The notes: a model not told the origin generated them from the letters alone. Shown: positions 9,201 through 17,918, numbered from the stretch's first letter. The stretch is 64,000 nucleotides of DNA from Noviluteimonas lactosilytica (GCF_020866925.1 NZ_JAJGAK010000001.1:682001-746000), one strand, 5' to 3'. Numbers and translations: made by a program.

Positions 9201-9832
9201 ACATGATGCGCCGCGAATTCCAGGTGCCGCGTTCGCGCGCATCGCCGCCGCTGCTGCGTGCCTTCGACCAGTTCCTGAACTACCGCAAGGGCCCGTTGGC
9301 GATGTATGCGCTGAGCCAGTATGTCGGCCGCGACAACATCAATCTCGCGCTGCGCCGCCTGCTCGAAGCGCATCCGCCCGGCCACACGCCGCGCGCGACG
9401 ACGCTCGACTTGTATCGCGAACTGAAGGCGGTCACGCCCACGCGTTATCGACCGGTGCTGCACGATCTGTTCGCCGCCAACACCTACTGGGAGTTCTCGG
9501 CCTCGCAAGCGCGCGCGGTCAAGACAGCCGACGGCCGTTGGCAAGTCACGCTGGATGCGCGCGCGCGCAAGCTTGTCGTCGACGATACCGGCGCGGAGAT
9601 CGAGCGGCCGCTCGACGAATGGGTCGAGATCGGCGTGTTCACCGGCCCGGCGCGCAGGGAGAACGGCGAGGTGATCCCCGGCAAGCCGATCTACCTTGCG
9701 AAGCATCGGATCCACCAGGCAAACCAGGCGATCGTCGTGACGGTCCCGGAAGCGCCGGGTCACGTCGGCATCGATCCCCGCGCGCTGCTGGTCGACGTGA
9801 AGCCGCGCGACAACTTCGCGGACATCCGCTGA
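6206..9832 (+). CDS. ABC-2 permease fused to M1-family peptidase domain
   Basis: A 1208-aa fusion. The N-terminal half has two blocks of membrane segments (about residues 15-270 and 330-600) separated by a soluble loop, like ABC-2 permeases. Residues 620-1208 form a gluzincin domain with HEVAH at 950-954 (H950, E951, H954) and a probable third zinc ligand at E974 (LLVESLATYSA). The Glu is one residue further from HExxH than in classical aminopeptidase N. After the last membrane segment (about 590-610) the peptidase probably faces the periplasm. It forms a two-gene transporter with the ATPase. Such fusions are annotated in related bacteria, but the substrate is unknown; peptide export linked to processing is a reasonable inference. 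Confidence 0.9.
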   Translation: MKLGTIFRFELAYQLRRVATWLYFVALFWVAWSIIQGNYVDDARNGWMFLNSPLVIASTTVVCCLLWLFVGASVAGDAASRDIESGMHPLAYTAPASKFEYLAGHFLAAFALNALILLAVPAGMLLGMHWPDVEPEILGEWRPAAFVLAYLAIALPNVFIATAVQFAFAALGRRAIVAYFGSVVVFFASMGLATFVATVLHQQDLARWLDPIGMKTILSDLSDTWTTTEVNTRLVGLQPVLIVNRLVWLCVGAAVLAWTYRRFRLAHPAEGRRARRRKARAALQEQTTATSMVSRPIEMFSLAVDRRFGMATHLRQLRAVTSRSLRTLAKGWTVFAPLIAIALLTCVAVPARMEFVGVPLLPRTEHVLTFLTAALANPANRVWMIVPLLILFYAGELVWGERDARMGEISGAAPVPDWVYFLGKFLALALLLVAWMVVLGVAGIIGQAVLGYTHFEIGVYARVLLGLQLTDYLLFALLALTVHVVVNQKHLGTLAALALYALIAFAPLLGIEHKLLVFGASPDWSYSDIRGFGASLLPWLMFKAWWIAWAVLLAVLARLAWVRGREWDVGARLKLARTRLTRPTATVAALAGIAALGLGASLFYNTNVLNQYESQDARLGNRAAYERLYARYADVPQPRVVASRMQVELHPQRRAAEFRGTYRLDNPTTQAIDAVHVATATGDGIATRSVVFDRPATTLLDDALLGHRIYKLATPLQPGESMQLDFDVDFAPRGFGNRGADDTVVGNGSWIDTANFLPTIGYQPTRELREAGDRLTQGLPARPLVPVLEDMRARNEAPGDIGIQFDAIVGTDDDQVAIAPGALRRSWSDNGRRYFHYASNAPIREHVRFFSGRYAVRRAQCHGVAVEVFHHPTHDSIVGDMARSACASLALYTRLFGPYPHRTMRLVENAMGDIGAHAEPSLVDYGDGFSLLDPARESGGLDLVFVVTAHEVAHQWWGQKLAPARVEGAGLLVESLATYSATQVVEQSLGPDQLQAYLDMMRREFQVPRSRASPPLLRAFDQFLNYRKGPLAMYALSQYVGRDNINLALRRLLEAHPPGHTPRATTLDLYRELKAVTPTRYRPVLHDLFAANTYWEFSASQARAVKTADGRWQVTLDARARKLVVDDTGAEIERPLDEWVEIGVFTGPARRENGEVIPGKPIYLAKHRIHQANQAIVVTVPEAPGHVGIDPRALLVDVKPRDNFADIR

Positions 9833-9842
9833 CCGCGTGAAA

Positions 9843-9866
9843 GCAGGGGCGCCGAAGCGCCCCTGC
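9843..9866. terminator. Hairpin between convergent genes
   Basis: A perfect 10-bp stem GCAGGGGCGC / GCGCCCCTGC closes a 4-base loop (CGAA on +, TTCG on -). It sits 11 bases after the permease/peptidase stop and 29 bases from the stop of the convergent gene at 9895. No clear T-run follows, so it may act as a bidirectional pause or 3-prime stabiliser rather than a classical terminator. Confidence 0.65.
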
Positions 9867-9894
9867 CTGCCACCCGATGCGAAACACCGGTTCC

Positions 9895-12330
9895 TCAGTC
9901 GAGGAACTCACAGCGCCCGAATTTCGCACCCGCGGCGACCTTGCTCTGCAACCCGCCCGGGAAGCCCGTCAGCACGGACTTGCCCTTTTCGCAGACATAG
10001 ACCTGGTCGGCTTCGATCATCCAGGAGAACTGCGCGCCGGCGATGCCGCCGACGATCTCGCTGCCCGATGCACTGACCGCCAGCGGATTGTCGAACGGCA
10101 CGTCCTGCGCTTCGACCACGCCCTGCTTGCGCAGGAACTCGGACATCGTCATCCAGCCCAGGCCTTCGATCCAGATGCCGCCCGAGAAGCCGGTGAAGAA
10201 GCTGCCCGCGCGACCGAGGACGATGTCGCCCTTGTCGGTCACCGCCGCGATGGTCATCGGCGCGGTGCCCAGTTCTTCGTACAGGAACTCCTCGGTGTAC
10301 AGCGCGCAAAGGTCGTCGCCGAAGGACGACGTGAACGGCACATCGCGGCAGTAGCGCAGCCCATCGATGTTGGTGAACGCGTTCTGGCCCGTGCCGCGCA
10401 TCGCATTCCACAACACCATCTGCTTGCGCGTGCTGCTGTACATCGGCACGCGCGTGCCGTCGTAGTTGGACGCGTACAGATCATCGGCGCCGATCACCTG
10501 CTGCAGGTCGATCATCTTGCCTTCGTCGACCCACGCGACCGCCGCCTGGAAGTTCGCGGTGCCGACGATCACGCGGCCGTTGCCGGAGATCCCCGCAGCG
10601 CGGGTCCACGGTGGCGCATTGGCGAAGTCGACGTTCAACTCGCGCACGCCGCGCCTGGCATCCCAGACGAACGGCACGGTCTCGCTGTCGCCGAACCCGC
10701 ATTGCCCGTCGCCATTGCGGTCGACGTAGGCAAAGCCCACCGCCTTGCTCGCCGAGTCGTCGATGTCCCAACCGCTGGCGTTGATGCCGTCGATGTTGCA
10801 CTTGCCGCCGCTGAGGTCGCCCAGCATCGTCAGGCCGCCGGGCCCGAGGATCGCGGGCGTCCCGACGCCATCACCGTCGGGATCGGCCGACACCAGCGTG
10901 CGCTGGCCGTTGCGATCCATCGCGCCGTGGCTGGCGAGGATGCCTTCGGGGAGCAGTTCGAAGCCCTTGTTCCTGTCCCAGAAGAAGCCGGTGTCGATGC
11001 CGACCATGCCGGATGCCTTGTGCCCGCTCTTCGACAGCTGCAACAGGTTCGCGGCCACGATCGGCGTGAACTGCACGCCTTTCAGGTAACCGTTGTACGT
11101 GATGTCGGCGGTCTTGGTGACGCCGGCCTGCGCCACGATCGGCGTGGCATCGCACGCGACATCGGTCGCCGGATCGTTGCTTTCGGCCGCGTTCCAGTAC
11201 TCACCCTGCGACATCATCATCTGCGGCGTCGTCGGATAGCCGCCCGACGTGATCTCCTCGATGTGCACGACGTACTGCTGGCCCGGCGTCAGGTTGTGGA
11301 TCGTGTATCGGCCATCGGGACCGACCATGCCCTGCGTCTGATCGCCCGTCATCGCCGACACCGCATCGCCCATCAGGTTGTTGACGTTGCGCGCGACGAC
11401 GTTGATGCCGCTGTACTCCGTCGCGCCGTCCTTGAGGTGCAACACGCCAGTGATCGAACCGCGGCTGCTCGCGTAGTCGGCGGTCGGATACAGGTTGGAG
11501 ATCGCGGCGATGTCGTCGGCGTTGTCCACCGTCGACTGCTCCTGCGCAGCGTCGCCCCATGTGTCGATGAAGGGGAACATCGTCTCCAGCGTCGCCGGAT
11601 CGGCGGGCGTGGCGCCGAGGCCATCCGGATAGTCGTAGCGATGCACGGGCGCCACGCAGCCTTTGACGCCCGGCTGATACGGCGCGTACGTGTAGCTCTG
11701 GTAGATCATCGGACCGTTGACCTGCGAGTGCGACAGGTTCACCGCGTGGCCGAATTCGTGGGTGAACACGCCGGCGATGCGGTTGCCTTCGGTGTCGTCG
11801 ACCTGCACGGCCCAACCGTTCATCACGGCGGTGGCTTCGATGATGTGGCCCTGGTCGTCGGCCCACTCGGGGAACGCGATGCCGAGCACCGCATCGCGCG
11901 GGACGCCGAAGTACTCCTCGAGGATGCTGCCGTCGGTGTCGTACAGCACCCAGAAGCCGTAGCCGTTCTCGACGTTGTAGACCTCGCCCGCGTTGGCGGC
12001 GGTCACGTCGGCGATGCCGGTGCGATCGGCGATGGTGCCGGCGATCTGCGCGCGGAAGGTCGACGTCGGCACGCTGCTCCACTGATCGAACGCGAATGCG
12101 GTGATCTCGTTCGCGCGCTCGATGGTGATGAACGGCGTGGTGCCGTCGAAGTCGTAAGTGAAGGCGCCACCGCCATCCACGTACACCGGGATGGGGCCTT
12201 TGCTGGTGTCCCAGACCAGCGGACGCAATTGGCCCGAGTCCGTCGACAGGTACAGCGGGCCGGCCGCATTGGCGGCGCCGGCAGCGGCGAGCGACAAACC
12301 GAGCAACAGGGAAAGTTTCGTCGTGCGCAT
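9895..12330 (-). CDS. Exported metzincin-like zinc metalloprotease with HAF-like repeats
   Basis: An 811-aa exported protein. The signal peptide is residues 1-23 (ending GAANAA). The zinc site is HEFGHAVNLSH at 191-201, fitting HExxHxxxxxH with ligands H191, H195 and H201; the usual Gly of metzincins at position 8 is Asn. A carboxypeptidase-regulatory-like beta domain follows (about 265-400: GSITGVLHL, DGRYTIHNLTPGQQYVVHI). The C-terminal half has HAF-like strands (VPFVWDARRGVREL, AVAWVDEGKMIDL, GIWIEGLGWMTM) and calcium-type loops (DPDGDGVG, DRNGDGQCG). The ATG at 12330 shares one base with the stop of the upstream gene. It probably works outside the cell or at the surface; substrates are unknown. 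Confidence 0.85.
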   Translation of the reverse strand: MRTTKLSLLLGLSLAAAGAANAAGPLYLSTDSGQLRPLVWDTSKGPIPVYVDGGGAFTYDFDGTTPFITIERANEITAFAFDQWSSVPTSTFRAQIAGTIADRTGIADVTAANAGEVYNVENGYGFWVLYDTDGSILEEYFGVPRDAVLGIAFPEWADDQGHIIEATAVMNGWAVQVDDTEGNRIAGVFTHEFGHAVNLSHSQVNGPMIYQSYTYAPYQPGVKGCVAPVHRYDYPDGLGATPADPATLETMFPFIDTWGDAAQEQSTVDNADDIAAISNLYPTADYASSRGSITGVLHLKDGATEYSGINVVARNVNNLMGDAVSAMTGDQTQGMVGPDGRYTIHNLTPGQQYVVHIEEITSGGYPTTPQMMMSQGEYWNAAESNDPATDVACDATPIVAQAGVTKTADITYNGYLKGVQFTPIVAANLLQLSKSGHKASGMVGIDTGFFWDRNKGFELLPEGILASHGAMDRNGQRTLVSADPDGDGVGTPAILGPGGLTMLGDLSGGKCNIDGINASGWDIDDSASKAVGFAYVDRNGDGQCGFGDSETVPFVWDARRGVRELNVDFANAPPWTRAAGISGNGRVIVGTANFQAAVAWVDEGKMIDLQQVIGADDLYASNYDGTRVPMYSSTRKQMVLWNAMRGTGQNAFTNIDGLRYCRDVPFTSSFGDDLCALYTEEFLYEELGTAPMTIAAVTDKGDIVLGRAGSFFTGFSGGIWIEGLGWMTMSEFLRKQGVVEAQDVPFDNPLAVSASGSEIVGGIAGAQFSWMIEADQVYVCEKGKSVLTGFPGGLQSKVAAGAKFGRCEFLD

Positions 12331-12971
12331 CACTTCATCTCCCCGTTCTCGATCCAGCGCTTCTCGATCGTGCGACCGACCAGGCCCATGAAGGTGCGCA
12401 TGTCGACCGGACCGGCCGAGCGGAGCATCGCCTGCTCCTCGCGCGTGAGCAGCTTCGCGTCGATGTCGACGCCTTCGAACAGGCCGGCGTTGTTGAAGTC
12501 GTTGACCATGCGTTCGTTGGCCAGCGAGAACTTGCCCTGCGCAAGGCCGACCGTCGTCTGCAGGCCGGTGCGCGACGCGGGGCGGAACAGGAAGGCGACC
12601 ACGTACTCGCCCTTGCGCCAGGTCGGGAAGGCTTCCGGCGTCATGGCCAGCAACTTGTGGCCGTTGGGATACGCGCGCGGCTCGAGCAGGCCGAACTGGC
12701 GGAAGGTGTAATCCTTCTGCGTCTTGATCGTGCCCTTCGCGCTGGCACCGACGGCGATGGTGATCTCGGTGTACGGGACGCCCTTGTCGTCGATCCCGTC
12801 GCTGACGTTCTTCACCGTGCCGGCGATGATGCTGTCGGACTGCGAGATCAGGTCGATCAGGTTCTGCTTCTTCAGCTTGGTGGCGTGGGCCACGGGCAAT
12901 GCCAGCGCCAGCGTCGCGAACGCCAGCACCGCGGCGCGCGAAACGCGCCGGGCCAGAGGGAACAACTTCAT
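12330..12971 (-). CDS. Small exported protein coupled to the metalloprotease
   Basis: A 213-aa protein with a signal peptide (MKLFPLARRVSRAAVLAFATLALALPVAHA without its ends, cleavage near residue 30). The mature part has a beta-rich segment (SDSIIAGTVKNVSDGID, TEITIAVGASAKGTI, YTFRQFGLL) and a C-terminal helical part. No known catalytic motif is visible. It overlaps the protease start by one base (TGATG), so both proteins are made together. A role as partner, chaperone or inhibitor of the protease is suggested only by this coupling. The ATG at 12971 follows GGGAG at about 9 bases. Confidence 0.85.
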   Translation of the reverse strand: MKLFPLARRVSRAAVLAFATLALALPVAHATKLKKQNLIDLISQSDSIIAGTVKNVSDGIDDKGVPYTEITIAVGASAKGTIKTQKDYTFRQFGLLEPRAYPNGHKLLAMTPEAFPTWRKGEYVVAFLFRPASRTGLQTTVGLAQGKFSLANERMVNDFNNAGLFEGVDIDAKLLTREEQAMLRSAGPVDMRTFMGLVGRTIEKRWIENGEMK

Positions 12972-13089
12972 CGTCGGTACTCCCTTGCGGAGATGGATGG
13001 GTTGTCGCCCCCTGTAGCGACGACGCAACCGTAGGGCGGCACCGGCCACGGAGGCACCGGGCCGGGCCGCAGGAGCCCCTAAGGGTTTC

Positions 13090-13117
13090 CCTGAGTCAGC
13101 GCGATTCGTGACTCAGG
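13090..13117. terminator. Possible terminator hairpin overlapping the regulator stop
   Basis: CCTGAGTCA (13090-13098) pairs with TGACTCAGG (13109-13117) around a 10-base loop. The stop codon of the response regulator (13115-13113) lies inside the right arm. No T-run follows, so the role as terminator is only likely. Confidence 0.45.
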
Positions 13118-13766
13118 TCGACTCGGCCGACACCAGCCCCACCCGGATCGCGAAACGCACCAGCCCCGGCACGTCGTGGATGTCGAGGCGGTCCATCAGC
13201 TGCGCGCGATGGCTTTCCACGGTCTTGCCGCTCAGCCCCAGTCGCTGGGCGATGTCGCGCGTGCTGTGGCCTTCGGCGACCAGTTGCAGGATCTCGCGCT
13301 GGCGCGGCGTCAGCGGATCCAGCGAGGCGCGATCGGGCGGAGGGCCGCCGGTGCGCAGGTAACCCTGCAGCACCGACTGCGAAATCGCGGGACTCAGGTA
13401 AGGCCGGCCCGCGCGGATCGAATCGAGCGCCACGCGCAGTTCGTCGACCGCCGAATCCTTCACCAGGTAGCCTGCCACGCCCGCGCGCAACGCCTGCCCG
13501 ACGTATTCGGCGCCGGTGTGCATCGACAGGATCAGCACGCGCGTGTGCGGGCTCAGCTTGGGCACGCGCCGCGCGACGTCGAGACCGTTGAGGCCGGGCA
13601 GCGTGATGTCGAGCAGCAACACGTCCGGTTGCGTGCGATCGACCAGCGCGAGTGCTTCGTGCCCGTCGCCGCATTCGGCCAGCACCTGCACGTCGACGAA
13701 GGTCTGCAGCAATGCGCGCAACCCGGCGCGTACGAGTTGATGATCGTCAGCCAGCAACACGCGCAT
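13113..13766 (-). CDS. LuxR/NarL-family response regulator
   Basis: A 217-aa regulator. The receiver domain has D7-D8, phosphoacceptor D53 (VLLLDITLPG) and K103 region (GYLVKDSAVDE). The LuxR helix-turn-helix is at about 148-205 (LTPRQREILQLVAEGHS, SGKTVESHRAQLMDRL). The ATG lies inside the end of the sensor kinase gene (20-base overlap), so the two are a coupled pair. Targets are unknown. Confidence 0.95.
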   Translation of the reverse strand: MRVLLADDHQLVRAGLRALLQTFVDVQVLAECGDGHEALALVDRTQPDVLLLDITLPGLNGLDVARRVPKLSPHTRVLILSMHTGAEYVGQALRAGVAGYLVKDSAVDELRVALDSIRAGRPYLSPAISQSVLQGYLRTGGPPPDRASLDPLTPRQREILQLVAEGHSTRDIAQRLGLSGKTVESHRAQLMDRLDIHDVPGLVRFAIRVGLVSAEST

Positions 13767-16700
13767 GGCATTCCCCTTGTTCGATCGGAATGAGTGCGGA
13801 GACGTGCGTGCCCTGCCCCGGCGCACTGTCGAGGAAGAACCCGCCGCCCAGTTCGTGCACGCGCTCGCGCATGCCGAACAGGCCGAAGCCGCCGTCGTTG
13901 GCGCGCGGCACCGTTGCATCGAAGCCGCGACCGTCGTCGCGCACGTTGATCGCGATGCCGTCGGGCGTGACGGCCACCGCGACCTCGAGCTGCGAAGCCG
14001 CGGCGTGACGCAACGCATTGGTGACCGCTTCCTGCACGATGCGGAACACCATGATTTCGCGTTCGATGCCGAGCGCCGGCAAGTCCGGCGCGATCGCGAC
14101 GCGAATCGGTACGCCGCTGCGGTGCGCGACGGCGTTGAGGTGGCCTTCGAGCGCGGGCGCCAGGCCCATTTCGTCCAGCAGCGGCGGGCGCAGATCGAGC
14201 GACAACGCGCGCACTTGCGAGATCAGGCCGTCGACCAGTTGCACGGTGTCGGCGATGCGCGCGTCGGCGCCCTGCGCGGCCGGATCGACGAGCGCGAGTT
14301 GCAGGTTGATCTTCGCCGCGGTCAGCGCCTGGCCGAACTCGTCGTGCAGTTCGCGCGCGAGGTGCTTGCGTTCCTCTTCCTTCGCTGCCTCGAGGCGCAT
14401 GGTCAGCCTGCGCAACTCGCGGTTGTGCCGGCGCAGACCGCGCACGCGCCAACCGAACGCGGCCAACAACGCCAACAGCAAGAGCAACAGCGCCACGGCC
14501 TGCACTGCGGACTGCCGCCACCACGGCGGCACGATCGACAACTGCAACGGCGCTGCGCTCGTCCACGCACTGCCGGCGCGACGACCGCGCACCTGCAAGT
14601 CGTAACGCCCGGGTGCGAGCGCGTGCAGCGTGAGCTGGCCGCGATCGTCGAGTCCGGTCCACGCAGCGTCTTCGCCCAGGCGATATTGGTATTCGGGATC
14701 GCCGCCGTCGTAGCCGAGCACCGCGAACTCGAGCGAGAACGGTTGTCCGAGCGGCACGTCGAGCGCGCGCGTGTTCCATGCGGGCGTTGCGGGTTGTCGA
14801 TCGATCGGCAGGCCGTCGATCGACGCGATCACGGTGGGCGGCGCTGCATGGCGCGGCGGGCGCACGCCGGGATCGAATGCGAGCACACCTTGCTGCGTGC
14901 CCCAATACAGTCGACCGTCGATGGTCGTGACCGCCTTCGGGTTGAACACGGTGGTGGGCAGGCCGTCGACCGGGCCGTAGTTGTCGATGCGCTTGCCCTT
15001 GCCTTCGATGCGCGAGAAGCCGCCGCGCGTGGACACCCACAACGCGCCGTCTGGCGCATACGCAAGGGCCATCACCATGTCGTCCATCAGCCCGTCGCTG
15101 CGCGAGATGCGCGCGACACCGGAGACGTTGCCGTCGGCGTCCAACATCAATCGATCGAGCCCGCCGCCCGCGGTACCGACCAGCACCGAACCATCCGGCG
15201 CTTCGAGCAACGCGCTGACGTGATCGTGGCTCAACGCATGCCCCTCGCCCCGCGCCGCGACGCGCTCGCAGTCCAGGCGCCTGTCGCGCAGCGTGCACAC
15301 GTTCGCGCCGCCCGAACGCGTGCCCACCCACAACCGCCCACGACGGTCTTCCATCAGCACGGTGACGAAGTCGCTCGACAACGAACGCGCGTTGCCGGGA
15401 TCGGGACGGAACTGCGCGAACTCGTCGGGCTCCGGGCGATGCAGCATCAAGCCACCGCCGCCGGTACCGACCCACAATCGGCCGCCGCGATCGCGCAGCA
15501 TCGAGTAGCTGTAGTTCGTCGCTGCTTCGGGGTGCAGGTAGTGGCGGAACGCGCCGGTGCGCGGATTGAATCGATAGACGCCGCCCGACGTCGCGACCCA
15601 CAGCGTGCCGTCCGCTTCCGCGCGCAGATCCAGCACGCCGTTGATCACGCCGGCTTCGACGCCTTCCGGCAACGGCAGCGGCACGACCTTCCCCGACGGC
15701 AACAGATGATCGACGCCGCCGCCGAACGAACCGAGCCACGCACCGCCCGCGCCATCGGGCGCGACCACGTACACGTCCTCGCTGGCCAGGCGCTCGCCTT
15801 CCGCGCCCTGCTCGTTCCATTGCCTGATCGCCAGCGACGGCGAACGCATGCGCAGCAACCCGCCGCCGAACGTGCCGACGAACAACCCGCCGTGCGCATC
15901 CAGCGCCATCGCGCCTTGATCGACGTGCTGGCCGTCGGGGCCGTCGATGCCGAGCGGCGTGTAGGCGATCTTCCGCCGCGTCGGATCGACCCGATACAAC
16001 CCGACGCCGAAGGTGCCGACCCACAGCCCGCCATCGGGCGTCGGTTCGATCTCGGTGACGTTGGTCAGCGTGTCGCCCGTGGCGCCGGGGGTGAGTGTCG
16101 ACGCCTGCAACTCGCGGCCATCGGCGGACAACTGCATCAACCCTTCACGTGTACCGACCCAGATGCGGCCATCGGCATCCTCGGCGACGGTGAACACATC
16201 GTCCGGCTCGACGCCGCCGCCCGCGCGCGGAATGCGCTGGAACGATCGCCCCTGGTCGTCGCTGCGATACAGGCCGAGGCCGAGCGTCGCCACCCACAAC
16301 CGATCGCGACGATCGCGGTAAAGCGCCATGACGAACTCGCCGCCCTTGTTCAACGGCACCGCACGGAAACGCCCCGTCGAAGGGTCGAACAAGTCGAGCC
16401 CCGCCTGCGTGCCGACCCACAAGCGACCGCCATCCGCTTCGGCCAGCGCGAACACACCATCGTGGCTCGGTCCGCGATCACCGGCGCCGGTGCGCCAATG
16501 CGCGAAGCGCCAATGCGCGCGGTCGAGCAGGTTCAGCCCGCCGGTGATCGTGGCCACCCACAGCCGGCCCTGCCCGTCCTCGAGCAACGAACGGATGCCG
16601 TTGCTCGACAACGAGCCGTCGTCCTGGACGCTGTGTTCGAACTTGCGGAAGCGCTGGCCGTCGTGGAGGAACAGGCCTTCGCGCGTGCCGATCCAGAGAA

Positions 16701-16890
16701 AACCGACGCGATCGCGCAGCACCTCGGTGACGACTTCACTCTGGAAGCTGCGCGCCAACCCGAGCTGGCGGAACTCCATGGCCGACGCCGCGTCGCTCGC
16801 GGGCGCGGCAGGCGGTACCTCCGCGCGCGCGGAGGCGCCCGCCAGCAGGAGCAGGCAGCACGCCACCCGACAAGGAAGGGATCCGCGCAT
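13747..16890 (-). CDS. Beta-propeller (Reg_prop/Y_Y_Y) sensor histidine kinase
   Basis: A sensor kinase of about 1047 aa. The signal peptide (MRGSLPCRVACCLLLLAGAS) leads into a large periplasmic region with many two-component propeller blades (repeated RLWVGTxxGL, GALWVSTRGG, GRIWVGTREGL), about residues 30-700, then a Y_Y_Y-type beta domain near 700-780. One membrane helix (VQAVALLLLLLALLAAFGW) follows. The cytosolic HisKA_3 has His849 (ELHDEFGQALTA) and a HATPase_c domain (QEAVTNALRHA, FGLFGMRERV). The ATG at 16890 is preferred because the signal peptide starts there; a GTG at 16908 is possible. Similar propeller kinases sense carbohydrates in Bacteroidetes and are common in xanthomonads; the ligand here is unknown. 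Confidence 0.93.
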   Translation of the reverse strand: MRGSLPCRVACCLLLLAGASARAEVPPAAPASDAASAMEFRQLGLARSFQSEVVTEVLRDRVGFLWIGTREGLFLHDGQRFRKFEHSVQDDGSLSSNGIRSLLEDGQGRLWVATITGGLNLLDRAHWRFAHWRTGAGDRGPSHDGVFALAEADGGRLWVGTQAGLDLFDPSTGRFRAVPLNKGGEFVMALYRDRRDRLWVATLGLGLYRSDDQGRSFQRIPRAGGGVEPDDVFTVAEDADGRIWVGTREGLMQLSADGRELQASTLTPGATGDTLTNVTEIEPTPDGGLWVGTFGVGLYRVDPTRRKIAYTPLGIDGPDGQHVDQGAMALDAHGGLFVGTFGGGLLRMRSPSLAIRQWNEQGAEGERLASEDVYVVAPDGAGGAWLGSFGGGVDHLLPSGKVVPLPLPEGVEAGVINGVLDLRAEADGTLWVATSGGVYRFNPRTGAFRHYLHPEAATNYSYSMLRDRGGRLWVGTGGGGLMLHRPEPDEFAQFRPDPGNARSLSSDFVTVLMEDRRGRLWVGTRSGGANVCTLRDRRLDCERVAARGEGHALSHDHVSALLEAPDGSVLVGTAGGGLDRLMLDADGNVSGVARISRSDGLMDDMVMALAYAPDGALWVSTRGGFSRIEGKGKRIDNYGPVDGLPTTVFNPKAVTTIDGRLYWGTQQGVLAFDPGVRPPRHAAPPTVIASIDGLPIDRQPATPAWNTRALDVPLGQPFSLEFAVLGYDGGDPEYQYRLGEDAAWTGLDDRGQLTLHALAPGRYDLQVRGRRAGSAWTSAAPLQLSIVPPWWRQSAVQAVALLLLLLALLAAFGWRVRGLRRHNRELRRLTMRLEAAKEEERKHLARELHDEFGQALTAAKINLQLALVDPAAQGADARIADTVQLVDGLISQVRALSLDLRPPLLDEMGLAPALEGHLNAVAHRSGVPIRVAIAPDLPALGIEREIMVFRIVQEAVTNALRHAAASQLEVAVAVTPDGIAINVRDDGRGFDATVPRANDGGFGLFGMRERVHELGGGFFLDSAPGQGTHVSALIPIEQGECHARVAG

Positions 16891-16930
16891 GGGCACCGAT
16901 GTAACCACGAACCCGCGCCTGGTGCAGCGA

Positions 16931-17296
16931 CTACTCCGACGAAAGCAACCAGGCCAGCGCCGGCGCCTCGTCCCCGAAATGCTTCACCCGCATGTTGCGC
17001 ACGACGCCCGCGAGTTCGGCCGCGCGCGCGTGATCCGGCGGCAGCCCGATCAGCGCGACGTCGGCTTCCTCCAGGCTCGCGGCGGCGATCGCCTTCGACA
17101 GGTAGTCCTGCCGACCGGCGCTGTCGCCCGCGTCGCCGAGCGTCGCCTGCGTGTAGTTGGCCAGGATGCGGCGGACGCCGCTGTCGTTGACCGCGGACGC
17201 CATGTCGTCGAGCGCGGCCATGCGCGCGGCGTAATCGACCACGCCGGTGTAGCGCAATTCGATCCAGCCTTCGCGGACCGCGATGGTGTGGGTCAC
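16931..17296 (-). CDS. Uncharacterised 121-aa protein, possibly STAS/SpoIIAA-like
   Basis: Starts at GTG 17296 with AGGGG 6 bases upstream. The sequence begins VTHTIAVREGWIELRYTGVV and alternates strands and helices (DYAARMAALDDMASAVNDSG, RILANYTQATL, EADVALIGLPPDH), reminiscent of the small SpoIIAA-like alpha/beta domain, but no diagnostic motif is present. No signal peptide. It lies about 40 bp from the start of the sensor kinase gene on the same strand and upstream of it, so the two may be co-transcribed. Function unknown. Confidence 0.75.
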   Translation of the reverse strand: MTHTIAVREGWIELRYTGVVDYAARMAALDDMASAVNDSGVRRILANYTQATLGDAGDSAGRQDYLSKAIAAASLEEADVALIGLPPDHARAAELAGVVRNMRVKHFGDEAPALAWLLSSE

Positions 17297-17435
17297 CCCA
17301 TTCCCCTGATGCGTGTCCCCACACGCGTGGGGAGGATCATGCCCGTTTGCGGGGGCGGTGCGATAGGCGTGGCGCGGGTGCGGCCTCCTGCGCCGCCCAA
17401 TTCCGTCAACCCAATGGAACCCGATGAGGCCTGCC

Positions 17436-17918
17436 ATGAAAAAGCACACGGTCAAGGACATCTCGCTGATCGCATCGATCGCGAGTTGCTTTACCCAGAT
17501 CGGCGCGCAACTGTTCGCCATCCTCGTCATCGTGCGCACCGCCATTGCAGCCCCGCCCCGCTCCCTCGCGATGTTCGAAGGCGAGTACGGCTACGACAGC
17601 AGCCTCTTCTGGCAGACGGTGCCGAACATCACCCTCGCGCTGCTCGTCGTGGCGATCATCGCCAACTGGCGGACCACGCGTCGCAACCTGCTGCTCCTGT
17701 CGCTCGCGCTCTTCCTCGCCGGCTCCGCCGTTGCGGCACTCGTCGTGCAGCCTGGTTTCGGGAAGCTGTTGGCCAATGGCTACAGCAACGTCGTCGACGC
17801 CACGCTCCAGGGGCATGCAGCCACGTTGTACACGTACGAATGGGGACTCTGGTTCATCGCACTGGCGGCGGGCATGACGCTGCTGGTTGCGCTGTCAAGA
17901 CCGGTCGCAGCTCGATGA
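17436..17918 (+). CDS. Four-helix membrane protein, function unknown
   Basis: About 160 aa with four predicted membrane helices (about residues 8-35, 60-80, 90-110 and 138-155). The second loop has the motif YDSSLFWQTVPNITLALL, with the overall shape of small DUF1772-like integral proteins; this family link is uncertain. The ATG at 17436 has GAGG 7 bases upstream; another ATG lies at 17424. The stop overlaps the next ATG (ATGA), so it is co-translated with the ABM-type monooxygenase, which suggests a shared function. Confidence 0.8.
   Translation: MKKHTVKDISLIASIASCFTQIGAQLFAILVIVRTAIAAPPRSLAMFEGEYGYDSSLFWQTVPNITLALLVVAIIANWRTTRRNLLLLSLALFLAGSAVAALVVQPGFGKLLANGYSNVVDATLQGHAATLYTYEWGLWFIALAAGMTLLVALSRPVAAR

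Noticed and set aside
5717-9763. Very long antisense open frame (over 1300 codons) opposite the permease-peptidase gene
   Set aside because: High GC makes stop codons rare on the opposite strand; the translation is Arg/His-rich with no domain, and the sense frame has clear motifs. The same applies to long antisense frames at 60500-63526, 38174-41401, 13765-17190 and 33509-36943.
13747-13766. Frameshift between sensor kinase and response regulator
   Set aside because: Both genes are complete; the 20-base overlap is ordinary translational coupling.
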